This document shows positions 12,701 to 26,400 of a stretch of DNA of 64,000 nt, piece by piece (the first letter of the stretch is position 1; every line of letters starts with the position of its first letter). Made by a program: the position numbers and the translations under genes. Origin of the DNA: Conchocele bisecta. Lineage: Eukaryota > Mollusca > Bivalvia > Lucinida > Thyasiridae. The notes under the pieces were generated by a model that saw only the letters and a list, made by a program, of their open reading frames with translations, ran no database searches and had not been told where the DNA came from. The DNA lies in contig CM055280.1 of assembly GCA_029237695.1 (NCBI GenBank), positions 35,486,508 to 35,550,507 on the forward strand, read 5' to 3'.

Positions 12701-15700
12701 GATTGCAAAGCACAAAAACATGTCTTGTGGTAATCATATACAAGAATTACAGTGAAAGCTCTCCAAACCGGACACCCTGGGGACCACTGCATCATAAATG
12801 CACTACATGATGGATGGATGGACAACTTACCTAGAAGCCCACCAAAGGCGATACATGGAGCCAGACAGGCGATGAAGATAAATATCAGAGCCATCAGGCA
12901 CTGCAGGTTGAAGGCATCGTAGATGTCGCTTGCGTAATGCGGATATCGCCGTTTGATATCGTTGATAAACCCACCAAATAATTTCCCAGTGCGTTTTAAA
13001 GGATCCATTGGTATTTTTTCTATTTCTTCTTTTCGTAACAGTGCTGGAATTTAATTTGCACATTACATACGTAACAAACATAAGCAAAATCATTTAAGAA
13101 CATCCAGTATGATAGCAAGGAAATGAGTAATACCAGACAATTATAAAATTCCAATTAATTGAAAACTTACGTTTTTTTATAAAATTTTGAAAAAATACCA
13201 TATCTGCCATTTAAACACAGCAGCATAATGGATATAAGAACAACGAAAACAGAATGCTGTATTTGCATCATCCAATTTTGAGATATGGTGGTATAATACA
13301 TAATTGGGCCTGGGGCCCGTTTCACTAAACTCCGTAAGACTAAAATGTTTGTAAGTGCAATTTCAATTTATGGATTTACATTTATTGAGCATAGGCTGCA
13401 TATGCAGCCTATGCTCAATAAATGTAAATCCAATAATTGTTTACAAGAAAACATTGTCAATGTTAAATTTACCGACTATCATAATTGTGCACTTACAAAC
13501 ATTTTAGTCGTACGAAGTTTAGTGAAACGGCTCCCTGGTCTCTATAAATAGAACAAACAGACATAACCCATGACAGTCACAGTGATTTGCCCAGCAATCT
13601 TTACCTGCAAGCTCCTCCTTCTTTTTCAGTTTACGTCGGCGGATTTTCGCCCGTTTCCGAGCCATGTCCATGACAGGAAGTAGTGTCTTCTGATCCCAGT
13701 CACCAGGGGGCAGCACGATTGACTCGTTAAGGAACTCGTTAATGGCATGCAGGATTTCCGATCGAGTTTCTGCTTGGTAAGCGACATCGTGGAATCGCTG
13801 GAAGGAGGGCAACAAATTGAATTTCAGAAAAGGGACAATTATTTTCTACATACATGGAATAAAAACTCTGAAAGATTTGACTGCTTGGTTCCAGGACAGA
13901 AACCAATCATAGACAGAAGTACTGTTTGTCAATGCCAAAAGCACTATTTTATTTGATCAAATTCCAAGGTGAGTATGCTGTATTCAACTAGATTGGTCAG
14001 TGCGAGACTTACAGAATACCCCCCGCGTGGGCCCAGGTACCCCTAAATATGTAAAGAAAAATTCCAAGTGTGTGGGCTTGTAACTTTGACTCTGGGCTTA
14101 GCGGGGGCGGCACGAAAGTGAATTTATCACAGGGTGTGTAATGTGAAGCAGTTCCGAGCAATGAAATAGAAGTTATAACCGATTTCTTTGATGTTAAGTA
14201 TGTGACCTTGACCTCGAGATCAGCGGGGATTTGTCACAGCATAATAGTAGAGCCTTAGAGGAATGCATGCATGAAATATTAAGAATTTTCGATGAAAGAA
14301 ATAGAAGTTATAACATACTTCTCTGATGTTAAGTTTTGTAAAGAGACTAAGTATGTGACCATGACCTTGGGATCAGCGGAGGTTGGACGGTCGTAGATTT
14401 GTCACAGCATGATAGTACAACCTTAGAGGAATGCACGAGTTAAAATATTAAGAATTTTCAATGAAGGAAATAGAAGTTATAACAATATTTCTCTGATGTT
14501 AAGTTTTGTAAAGAGACTAAGTATTTGACCTTGACCTTGGGATCAGCAGGGGTTGGACGGCCGTGGATTTGGCACAGCATGGCAGTAGAGCCTTACAGGA
14601 ATGTATGTGTGAAATATTAAGCACTTTAGATGAAGGAAATAGAAGTTATAACAATATTTCTCTGATGTTAAGTTTTGTAAAGAGACTAAGTATTTGACCT
14701 TGACCTTGGGATCAGCAGGGGTTGGACGGCCGTGGATTTGGCACAGCATGGCAGTAGAGCCTTACAGGAATGTATGTGTGAAATATTAAGCACTTTAGAT
14801 GAAGGAAATAGAAGTTATAACAATATTTCTCTGATGTTAAGTTTTGTAAAGAGACTAAGTATTTGACCTTGACCTTGGGATCAGCGGGGGTTGGACGGTC
14901 GTGGATTTGGCAAAGCATGGTAGTAGAGCCTTACAGGAATGCATGTGTGAAATATTAAGCATTTTAGATGAAGGAAATAGAAGTTATAACAATATTTCTC
15001 TGATGTTAAGTTTTGTAAAGAGACCTAAGTATTTGACCTTGACCTTGGGATCAGCGGGGTTTGGATGGTCGTGTATTTGGCACAGCATGGTAGTAAAACC
15101 TTACAGGAATGCATGTGTGAAATATTAAGCACTTTAGACGAAGGAAATAGAAGTTATAACAATATTTCTCTGATGTTAAGTTTAGTGACGGACGGACGGC
15201 CCACCAATAGTGAAGGGGCCATTTCCATTGTTCTAGATCAAAGAGATGGCCCCTCGTAATGAATAGAATAAGGGGCCACCCGGAATAAATCAAAGGATTC
15301 TTTTGTGTTAGGCTCCGCCCCATGGCCCCTTCTACACCCTTATTTGCTCGGACACACGGACGGACAACCTGACTCCAGTATACACCCCCACAACTCGTTG
15401 CGGGGGGTATAATAACGTATATATTACATAGTGTATGTAATGCACTACATGTATTACAAACTGTGATAAACAGGGGAGATAACTGCATATTGTATGTCCC
15501 CTAAAACTGTACCAGAGCACAATTTGTGAAACATTATAAGTTTAACCCTTTCAGCCCTCAGTAACTGGAATGGATTTTGATATGTTACTTTTGCAACCAA
15601 TCCAACTGTCACAAAATGATTTCCAGACTAGTTCATTTATGAAAAGGGGGTGTTTTTGTCCTCAAAAATATGTTGTTATGTGCCAGCTCATCTGGATCTG

Positions 15701-17401
15701 CACTGTTTGCATAACCCGCTATAGCGGGCTTTTGGGTTCAAAGGGTTAATGCACAGAAGCGTTACCTGGTTAGACATCAGTGTGGAGATAGATCGGCCAA
15801 CCTCGTGGTAGTCCATACTCGTCCCGGTCGGCCCCAGCAGTATAAACACGAACCTCACGGGGAGAGGCACCTCTGTAAGATTCTCCAATATCTGGTGTTC
15901 GGCCAACCGTACAAACGCCATCGCTGGCTTGTCTAGATAGTCAACGCAGCCGACCAGGACGGTACAGGCCTCAGAATCGCAAGGGATCCGGCGCAGGATG
16001 TGGGCAGTTTTCGTGTCGCGTGTTTCGGCCTGTTTTGGCGCAATGCCGATGTGTACGCCATCTTGCATTGCCTGTAGAAACCAGAAAACAATGATACTGA
16101 TGGATGTACCGTATTAACCCTAAGTATTCGGACACAATTGCTTTGGGAAACCCCTATTTCCCCTATTAAATAGGGGTTTCCCAAAATAAATTATATCCAA
16201 ATACATTGTTATTGTGATTAGACCACTACTGCCATACCAACCCTAAATATTAGCACACTAATATGTGGGGAAACCTTATAGTTTTATGTTTCTCCGAATA
16301 AATGGTGTCCCAATAGTTAGGGTTATTATGGTACCCTCAAAATTGAAAACAAAACAAACACAGAGTTCTAAGTCATTTGACCTTGAGCATAGGGGATTCA
16401 TGGGTGGGCATAGAATGAAAATATGGATGATGACAATCCGAATATGAAGCTCAAGCTAATCCTACTTGCATTAACAGAGATAGTACGTATCCGAAAACAT
16501 TAACGTAAATCTTAGACATACAGACGGACGGGTGGTGACTACGGTAAATTATTTTTAGGCTACATTATACATAAATGTATGTCACAAAACTGGTTTTAAT
16601 TCATTTGGTGCTGGTGTGCAGCTAGATATAGCTGTGCACTGACCAAGTACATGCTGATTTGACAACAGATTGCTCTATCAGGCATTAGCAACAATCTGGA
16701 TTGGAAAACTACTTTCGCCAATTTTTATTTGTAAATTCATATGATGCGAACAAATTAATTAAACAAGATTTTTTTTCAATGGAATACTACCTGATACTAG
16801 AATACCATTTTAGTTACTACAGTGAAACCTCTCTAAAGCGGACACCCTGGGAGGTCCCCAGGGTGTCCAGTTTAGAGATGTTCCACTGTAAATCAGGCAT
16901 ATGACCATTCTGGGACATACTTACATCTTTTGCAATCATGAACATGCATTATTATCCGAGATGCATTACCAAGGAACCTCTCAAAATGAGATATATTTTC
17001 TTGGTGTCCAGTTTAGAGAGGTTCCACTGTATCTATATCATGTTTATCAGGGCCCGGTTGTTCAAAACATCAGTTAGCTTAACGGACTGTTAAATCCTTA
17101 ACTGAATGGTTAAAATCTCTGTTAAAACAGAGATTTTAACCATTCAGTTAAGGATTTAACAGTCCGTTAAGCTAACAGATGTTTTGAGCAACCAGACCCT
17201 GGCTTGTTAGACACGATAGGAATTCTTTGACAACCCCTGTACACACCATGTTGTTATCAACGTCGACCTTGACAAACTCCAGTTCACCGGGATCCCCCTG
17301 CGTTCCGTTGTGTTTATAAATCACAGACTGGGCCAACTTCTTCCCCGAGTGGGCTCTGTTATTGTGGTGATTTGCATGGGACACAGTCAAATATTGTTGT
17401 T

Positions 17402-17432
<31 letters not shown>

Positions 17433-20400
17433 TAAGTTTCCAGATGAAGGAACGCTGGAAAAGCTGGACGACGATAAAGTTTTCATCAACGAGGCCTGCT
17501 CACGTTGGTGCCTGGAAATGAAGAAGATATTATTAATATATTTGTTGTCATGGATACTGGAGATGGTTCCCAGGTTACTATGGTAATGTAGACATTTTTC
17601 AGCTGATATTGTTCATTAATGTGTATTCAATAATTCTGGCAACCCGAGAACTTGCATGAATGTGGCAGAGATACAAAATAATAGCCGTCTGCTTTGTTTC
17701 TTTCCGACTTAATTTATTTTAGAATGATTACAAAGAAGCAAGAGCGCACATATACCTGTACACATGCTTTCATTGATACAAATGGAGGCATGTAGGTGGT
17801 TCAAAAGTGAGAGAAAACCAGAGAAACAAGTACATGTGCTTCTCACGAATGTGGCCCATGTTAGAAACCTGGCAGGCGTTTCACTAAACTTTGTACGACT
17901 AAAATGTTTGTAAGTGCAAAATTAGTATAGTCTGTAAATTTCACATTAACAATGTTTTATTGTGAACAATTATTGGATTTGCATTTATTGAGCATTTGCA
18001 GCCTACCGGTATGTTCAATAAATGTAAATCCATCAATTGAAATTTCCGGACGATCCTAAAGTTGCACTTACGAACATTTTAGTCGTACAAAGTTTAGTGA
18101 AACGGCCCACTGGGCCTTACTGGAGATGATATTGTGGTCGCCAGATTGGGAAAATGATTTTATTTGGGTACTCCCATTTCCTCCCACATTAATGACCACC
18201 CGTACATCTATGTCTTTGTCAATGGAAGTTATTGTATAAATGCTCTCACGGTTGTTCATAATCATTGTAAAATATAGTTTAAATTTAGTAGAAGAGCAGA
18301 TGTTTTGTACAATTTAAGTTTAAGTATATGCAGATAAAGCTCATACAATTGATACACGATTCAACAACAAAGTCACATACAGACAGCAAACACATGTATG
18401 TGGGGAGATTGAAATGCATACAAAACAGTGTGGGTACATATACAGTGTAATATCACATGTTAACCCTTAGACCACTACACACAACAATTGTCGTCTGCTG
18501 CGGTTTTTATATATTGCCTTATTTCTCAATAAAAACATGGTTTGACAACACTTCAGAATCATTTCCAATGGAAATGATTCTGAAGTGCTGTCAAAGCATG
18601 TTGTAAATTATTCTAAAGTGCTGTCAAAACATGTTTTTGATAATAAAAATGGAAAATATAAAATAAACAGCAGACGACAAAGAAAATAAGATAGCGGTCT
18701 TAGGGTTAAATATTATGTTACTAACATAGAAGACAGTTAGTTTACTTAGTGTTTCCACCAGAATTAAAAGGGGCAAGGACACAACAAATGGGATATAAAT
18801 GGGCCACATTCAGTGTGTAGAACAGAATTTTTATACCGTTACATGAATCATAAAAAAGTTTAATGAGAACATGCCAAATCATGCTTTTATTAAATATGAG
18901 TTACAGATGTAAAACAGCAGACAACAGTATTTGTTTTCCACCTTTTAACCATTTCACCCCTAAGTAACTGAAATGAATTTTGATATGTTAATTTTGCAAC
19001 CGACCCAACCATCACAAACTGATTTTCATGGATTTGGATATGTTAATTTTTCAACCAATCCAACCATCACAAAATCATTTTCAGACTAGTCCATATATGA
19101 AAAGCGGGTGTTTTGTTCTAAAAAATACGAACATTACTTGCAAAAAGTGTAGATATAGTGATGAGACGGCCATCGGGATCTACACTGTTTGCCAATACCA
19201 CTATACAGGCCCATGGTGTTGAAATGGTTAAGGGTTAGTTGGTGCAGTCCTGATATTCTCTAGAACTACAAACAATTAATTTATTATTATGACATGGGAG
19301 GTGCATATTCAAACACTGGATGCCTATAATGACATCAAAGAACGCTAACCTGATATTCTCTTAGAGCTACAGACAATTAATTTATTAACCCTTAGACCGC
19401 TACACACAACAATTGTTGTCTGCTGTTGCTTTTATAGCTTGCCTTATTACACTCTTGCAAATTACTTGCACAGGTTTCGCTGTGAGAGAAAACCCATAAT
19501 CAACTCCTTACAAATAATACACCATGAAATTTGGAAAGGGTCTGACTAAACTAGAATGTTAATGAGATTGAACACATTCCAAACATGCACTCAAATATAT
19601 CTGGTTCATAATATAGTAATTTGGATTTCAAAAAGTTTACATGACGTCACATTTGACGTCACACAACGTAACGTCAAAGCGCGGGAAAACACGTCATTGT
19701 ATAACTATTCATGCGCACATCACAATTCATTGATTACAATCCCAAAAATAGACTAAATGTGCATATATATCCGCCGTCGAAGCGTAATAAATAGGATATT
19801 CCATCAAACATGTTTGAATAGTGGAAATAATACACTTGTGTCGTCGGCGTCCGTGCAAGAAACTTGTTCGCTACGCTCACTTGTTGCTTACGCGGAAGCC
19901 GACGCATGCACAACATGTTGTATTCAAAATGTACGATAGAATATCCTCTATTTATTTCTCAATAAAAACATGATTTGACAGCACTTCAGAACCATTTCCA
20001 ACAGAAATGATTCTAAAGTGCTGTCAAAGCATGTTGTAAATTATTCTAAAGTGCTGTCAAAGTATGTTTTTGATGATAAAAATGGAAAATAGAAAGTAAA
20101 CAGCAGACGACAAAATATTAAGATAGCAGTGTAAGGGTTAATATCAATGAGAGGTGCATATATATTCAAACACTGGGTGACTATAACATTCTGAGCATAT
20201 ACCAGCGACAATGCAAAAACAAATATTTGGAGCTCAGCCAATCAATCTTCTTGTATTCAATTAACACTTTCAGAACAAGAGGCCTAAATAAATGTGACTG
20301 TGACTGGAGAAATATTGGATGTGTGACCTGTGTAGCTCCTGATCAAATCACAGGTGGAAGACTCAGACCTAGGTCCTGATAAATGGCTCATTTGTACATT

Positions 20401-23400
20401 TGTAAACCGTTACCCCACCCACCAATTTCCGTACAATAGACACTATAGCGTTTTTAAAAGGCTATATACTGCATAGTGTAAGGAAATGGGTGGGTGGGGT
20501 AACGTTTTTCAAAATAGCCATTTATTGGGTCCTAGGTCCGAGTCTTCCACATGGATCAAATAGCACAATCATGTAGCCTGATAATGAGCTATATTGCTTG
20601 TTAGAAGCATGCCAGGTGTTTCATCGATAGAATGGCAAACAATCCAGATTAAATTGTGCGAATGTGCATGCTGATCTGGATCTACACTGGTCACAAAACC
20701 CATAAGCTCCATTTCTCCACTCTGACTCACAGCCACAAATGATAATGTGTGCAAACAGTGCAGATCCAGATAAGTTGGCTCACAACAAACTGTTTGTGAG
20801 GATTTTCTAATTTTAAAATCAGATGGTCGTACCCCGCATGTCGATCCCTGATAGACAAATCCACACGTCCGCTCATATTGGCGAGTGAATTTCAGATCTG
20901 GACAAGTGTGTAATTTGAAGGAAAAATGCAGCATTAACATATAGAGGATTGGATTAGTTGAATTATAATCTGGACGAGTGGAATATTTGTTGAGGCCTGA
21001 ACGTGTTCATTTTCTCTTTCATATACTCAGAAAGCTTTACAACCACTGGTGAAGGAAACTATCCACAAAACTCTCTATACCACACGGTGGGTAATATATG
21101 TCAGACACACCTGCTATTTAAGGCTTTGACCGACATTCTCCTAAATATTTCAGAAACTACTGAAGATTATTAATCCTGTGAACCCGAAAGCCTGCTATAG
21201 CGGTTTATACAAACAGTGCAGATCCAGATGAGCCGGCTCGTAACGAGCCGTCTCATCAGGATCTGCACTTTTTGCGAGTAATTTTCATATTTTTGAGAGC
21301 AAAAACACCCCGTTTTCATAAATGGACTAGTCTGAAAGCAGGCCTCGACAAATCCACTCGTCCGCTCGTATTTACGAGTAACTTTTCAGCCTGGGCAAGT
21401 GAAAATTGAAAGCCGCTCGTCCAGTCGGGCGAGTGGAAATTTGAAGATCACCACTGAGAAAATGCAAATGCGAAGTTTTGCGAAGCGAAATACTAAATTC
21501 CAATAAAATATTCAACTGATTACCGAGCGTGGTAAAGGGAGACTACCTACTACACTCGCCTTTCTGCGTTGCCAAGATACACATATACAATGTAGACTGT
21601 GTCCGACTTATTCCCATTCATGGCTGCAACTACTGAATTTAATACGTGCATTCTACAACCAGTCACCGTGACTTAGCATCCTGTTTAACTGTCGTCTGCT
21701 CTGTGTTTACAAACAAAACAAGATGTCAGACATACGCCGGTTTTTGCAGGGCGGCGGAGATATTGATAGATCCAATGAACAACTCGAAAAGGCGAAATTA
21801 ATCACGGTTATCTGGCGAATTATATCTAAAACTTGGCAATCTTATTATTCCTGCAATACACAACGCTACGCTAAGCCGTTTACAATAAGATGCAAACTGC
21901 AGTGTACCCCTCCCACCATGGCACCATTGTTTCACGCTGTGTAGCAACAGTTACACAAATTACATAAATTACATAATTTATTTGTTGAAGCCGCGCACCG
22001 AAAGCTGGAAATATAGATCTACACGGGCACATTGACTGTGGAAATATTATTGTTATCACAAAATATTATCACAAACTGTACATACAAAAATGTATGTTTT
22101 GTTATTTGACCAAAAGTTTGGACGAGTAGAAGTCCAGTCTGGACGAGTAGATTTTTAGGTTCTCTCGTCCAGTGGGACGAGTCAGAAAATAAAAATTTGT
22201 CGAGGCCTGGAAATGTATGTTGTGACGATTGGATTGGTTGCAAAATTAACATATCACAATCCATTCCAGTTACTTAGAGGTGAAAAGGTTAAGTGTAGCT
22301 ACCCCAGGAAATCATATAATATGTACTACCAATGTTGTCACCCTCATTAGCTGCACAGGGTGAAGTAATGGACCGAGGTCTATAAATACATTAAATATGC
22401 CTAAAAGCATAAATAAATGAAGAAAAAAAAATATTTTTTGTTTACCCCTTCCATCTAACCATTAATGGTTTATGCTTTTAGGCATATTTAATGTATTTAT
22501 AGACCTCGGTCCGTTACTTCACCCTGTGATTAGCTGTAAGTTATTCATTTTTATTATTAATTTTTATTTTACTGAATTTATTACATTATGGCTGTGATAA
22601 GTAATAAAGTCAGTATAATAATTCTGCATACTTTTAATCATCAAATACATGTATATGAAATTGTTAGTTCTATATGAAATAATCCATTTCAGAAAAAATA
22701 ACTGATTACTCCCTCAAAGTACACTTTGCTAGATAAGTATGCTTAGCAATTTTGGTGAAATCTGCTGAGCAAATAGCCACACAGTGGTTAAAAACTCTAT
22801 TGGCCCATTTTTCTCATGGCCGGTCTGGTAAACATGTAGCAGCCTAATACCTTTGCTAGATAAGTATGCTTAGCAATTTTGGTGAAATCGGCTACAGATA
22901 TAATTCTACTGTGTACCTTCACTACGTCATTCATCAGATAAACATTATTTCATAGTATGCAATTTTCCTGTGTACCTAAGTTTCGTCACACCAGGATTGC
23001 TTCAGTAGAACTTCAGGAGAAATTTAGGAAAACGTAGTCTGAAACCCATCTGTAAAACAGGTCCACATAATACACATTGTCAACCAGGTATACTACAAAT
23101 TGAAACAAACTTAGAATGAAAACGTATAATGTATTAAGCTACATGTGCCAACCGTGCAGCTAAGTCTAACTGTTGTCTATTTTCTAACAGTAGTCTAAAG
23201 ATGGGAACTAAATCTATGAATGTACAGGTTGTATAAAAAGTGAATACTGGTGAACAATTTAATGAGAATAAATAGGAAAACTTTCTCTTTGAAACTTTGA
23301 TTTTCTTAGACAAGAAACTAGTGTTTGTGCGTGTAAGCCTTCTGAGAATATATGAAGCATACAAAAAGTAAATAATATGCATTGCAGGGATTCCGCTGGC

Positions 23401-26400
23401 AATCGCCACTTTCGCAATTGGCGATAAAAATAAACAATTGGCGATAAAAAATTACAATTGGCGATAAAAAATTACAATTTTCAAAAAAAATAAAAAAAAT
23501 TCTTGCCGAAAATTGTAATTTTTTATGTCAATTGTTTCATTTTTTTTGAAGTAGCGATTTTTTTATTTTCCCCAGCAGAATCCCTGCATTGTCACAAAGA
23601 AGAATAAACAGAATGCTTATAAGACAATAACAAGAATTCCGCCACGGAAGCGGTGTCGCGCCTGCCGAGGCATTTGACCGTGAACATTAAAAGTAAATAA
23701 ATGACCTTGACCTTGAGAATTTGGATGTGGGGGTGTTTGTAATGAAGCATCATCCATAGACAAACATTGATGTGAAATATTATCAAAGTCTGGCAAGGGG
23801 TTAAAGAGATATTGTGAAAAAATAATAACTTTAACGCATTTCTGTTACAAAACCGGTGAACATTACAAGTAAATAAATGACCTTGACCTTGAGAATTTGG
23901 ATGTGGGGGTGTGAGTAATTAAGCATCATCCCTAGACAAACATTGTGTGAAATATTATCAAAGTCTGGCAAGGGGTTAAAGAGATATTGTGAAAAAACAA
24001 TAACTTTTAACGCATTTCTGTTACAAAACCTGTGAACATGTAAATAAATGACCTTGACCTTGAGAATTTGGATGTGGGGGTGTGCGTAATGAAGCATCAT
24101 CCGTAGACAAACAATGATGTGAAATATTATCAAAGTCTGGCAAGGGGTTAAAGAGATATTGTGAAAAAACAATAACTAACGCATTTCTGTTACAAAACCT
24201 GTGAACATGTAAATAAATGACCTTGACCTTGAGAATTTGGATGTGGGGGTGTGCGTAATGAAGCATCATCCCATGACAAACATTGATGTGAAATATTATC
24301 AAAGTCTGGCAAGGTGTTAAAGAGATATTGTTAAAAAACAATAACTTTTAACGTATTTGCCTTACAAAAAAACCGGATGACGCGGAAGACGCGGACGACG
24401 CCGGAAAAAGCGCCGACTATAGTCGCACCTCTGCTAAAGCAGGCGCGACAAAAACAGCAAGACTCAAATGTTCTGATCTAAAAATTATATTTACTTCTTT
24501 CTGTGACTACAGAAATTGACAGCTAGACTGAGCTATATAATATACAACAGTGAGTTAAAGGGGATACAAATCACATGCAAATTAGTGGCAGCATTTAAGT
24601 CTAGGTCTGGATTATCTCCCTTGTCGTATAATCATATTTTGTCAATATTTATTTTTCCATAAATGATGTAGAAACTTGACAACAAAAGCCATAGCTAATT
24701 GAAATCTGCATGAGCTCAAGTTTCCTTAACCCTCACAGATATTTTTTGAGTGCTGTTTTTCATTTTTGCCTTAATTCTTAACAAAAAACCCTGTTTAGAC
24801 AGCACATGAGAATCATCTCCAGTGGAAACGATTCTCATGCGCTGTCGAAACAGGTTTTTGTCGAGAAAATTTGAAAATAAAACATTTCCATCAGACGACA
24901 AAATTAAATTGAGCATAGTAAGGGTTAATGAAAAAACTTTCATATATGAAAAGCTGACATTGTCTGGAAAAAAAATTATTTTCAAACTCAATATCGGGGA
25001 AAACGTTCAGGTGTTAAGGGATGTAATGAATCAAATCAAATGATTCGATTTGAAGGGATGTAATGCCAGAGCCAGACTAATATGTTTACAAAATGTACAC
25101 AAATACAGTGAATAAACAAAAATTTAATTCTGCATGCTAGCGGTGAAAATAACATACAACAAATTACGAGTATGGTTTATATTTTCTCTCTGTAAATATG
25201 CCTTGGAATTTCATTAGAATTGCATCCTCTAGACTAAATTATAATGAAATTCCAAGACATAGTCATGATATTTACAAGGAATATAGAATATAATGAATTG
25301 TCTGCAATATTTGAACTATTTATAGCCCACAAATTTCCCAGCATGCAAAGAGTTAATGTGACTGTGGAAAGGCAAATTTCCAAAATACTGATAGCTTTAA
25401 TCCATATCATTACGCAAACATTGTATTAGCGAGCCTACCTCACCAAACCCCCGGTTACCTATGTAAACAGGGGGTTTGATGAGGTTGCCGCGCAATAGGT
25501 AATGCGGTCAAATAGGTCACGATGCAGTGACTATTTTCAATCAATAACTTATGTTGTAAGCGATTGTAATGTGTATTTTCAATATTTATATTATTAAAAT
25601 GTATCATATCGGTACCCCTTTAAGTAATATTTGTATATTTTAAATGTAATGATGTTGTCATGAAGCGCATGAATATAAGTATTAATTAATCCAGTTTATA
25701 TTGAGGCAAATCACACAGCCTAAAAACATAGTGCTGGAGTATAAACCATAGTATCGTATAGTATTTCATCAAGTATATCACTATTAAACATTAATTACAA
25801 TATGTATGCATATTATTAAAACAGTAGATGCTACCGCTGTTTCGCTGTATGTGATATTTATAACAAAATATTTTTTTTATTCGTCCGCGTACGGATTTCT
25901 GTCACACAAAGCGCCATTTTCAGTTCATATTTTGACCTGTGAATATGAACCGGACTAAGTTTAAACAACGCTCGATTCCGTCCAATTCAGATTTCTCTGC
26001 AGAATGTTCAGACTAACTACATATTAAGTAATGTTGCTAAATAAGTGTTAACCGCTGGAACATGGTTATCACTAAAAGGAAGAAACCACAGTCGTATTAT
26101 TGAAAAATAAGATTTACCTGAGACCTCATGGAGGCCGCCATTAATCCAGTGTAAACAATAGACCGTGTGATCCCATTTCCTGAGTAGCCCCCGCTTAGTG
26201 AAACAATGTGCTAATTATGATATTATGTTCCCCAATAATTGGAAACGGTTTGAATTTCTCGGTAAAAACTACGAAAGTCATAAAAAAATAACGATGTATA
26301 TTTAACATTGGATACGCTTAAACGGTATTACTCTCTCATCGGATCGTCAGTTGTCGTCGATAGCGATTTAACGTACTGATCTGGTCTTAATTTATTGTCA

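Noticed and set aside
20569..20940. 123-codon minus frame with VDPDQ motifs
   Set aside because: The same VDPDQ peptide appears wherever the GTGACTGTGACTGG MITE occurs (for example at 818 and 668); it is repeat translation.
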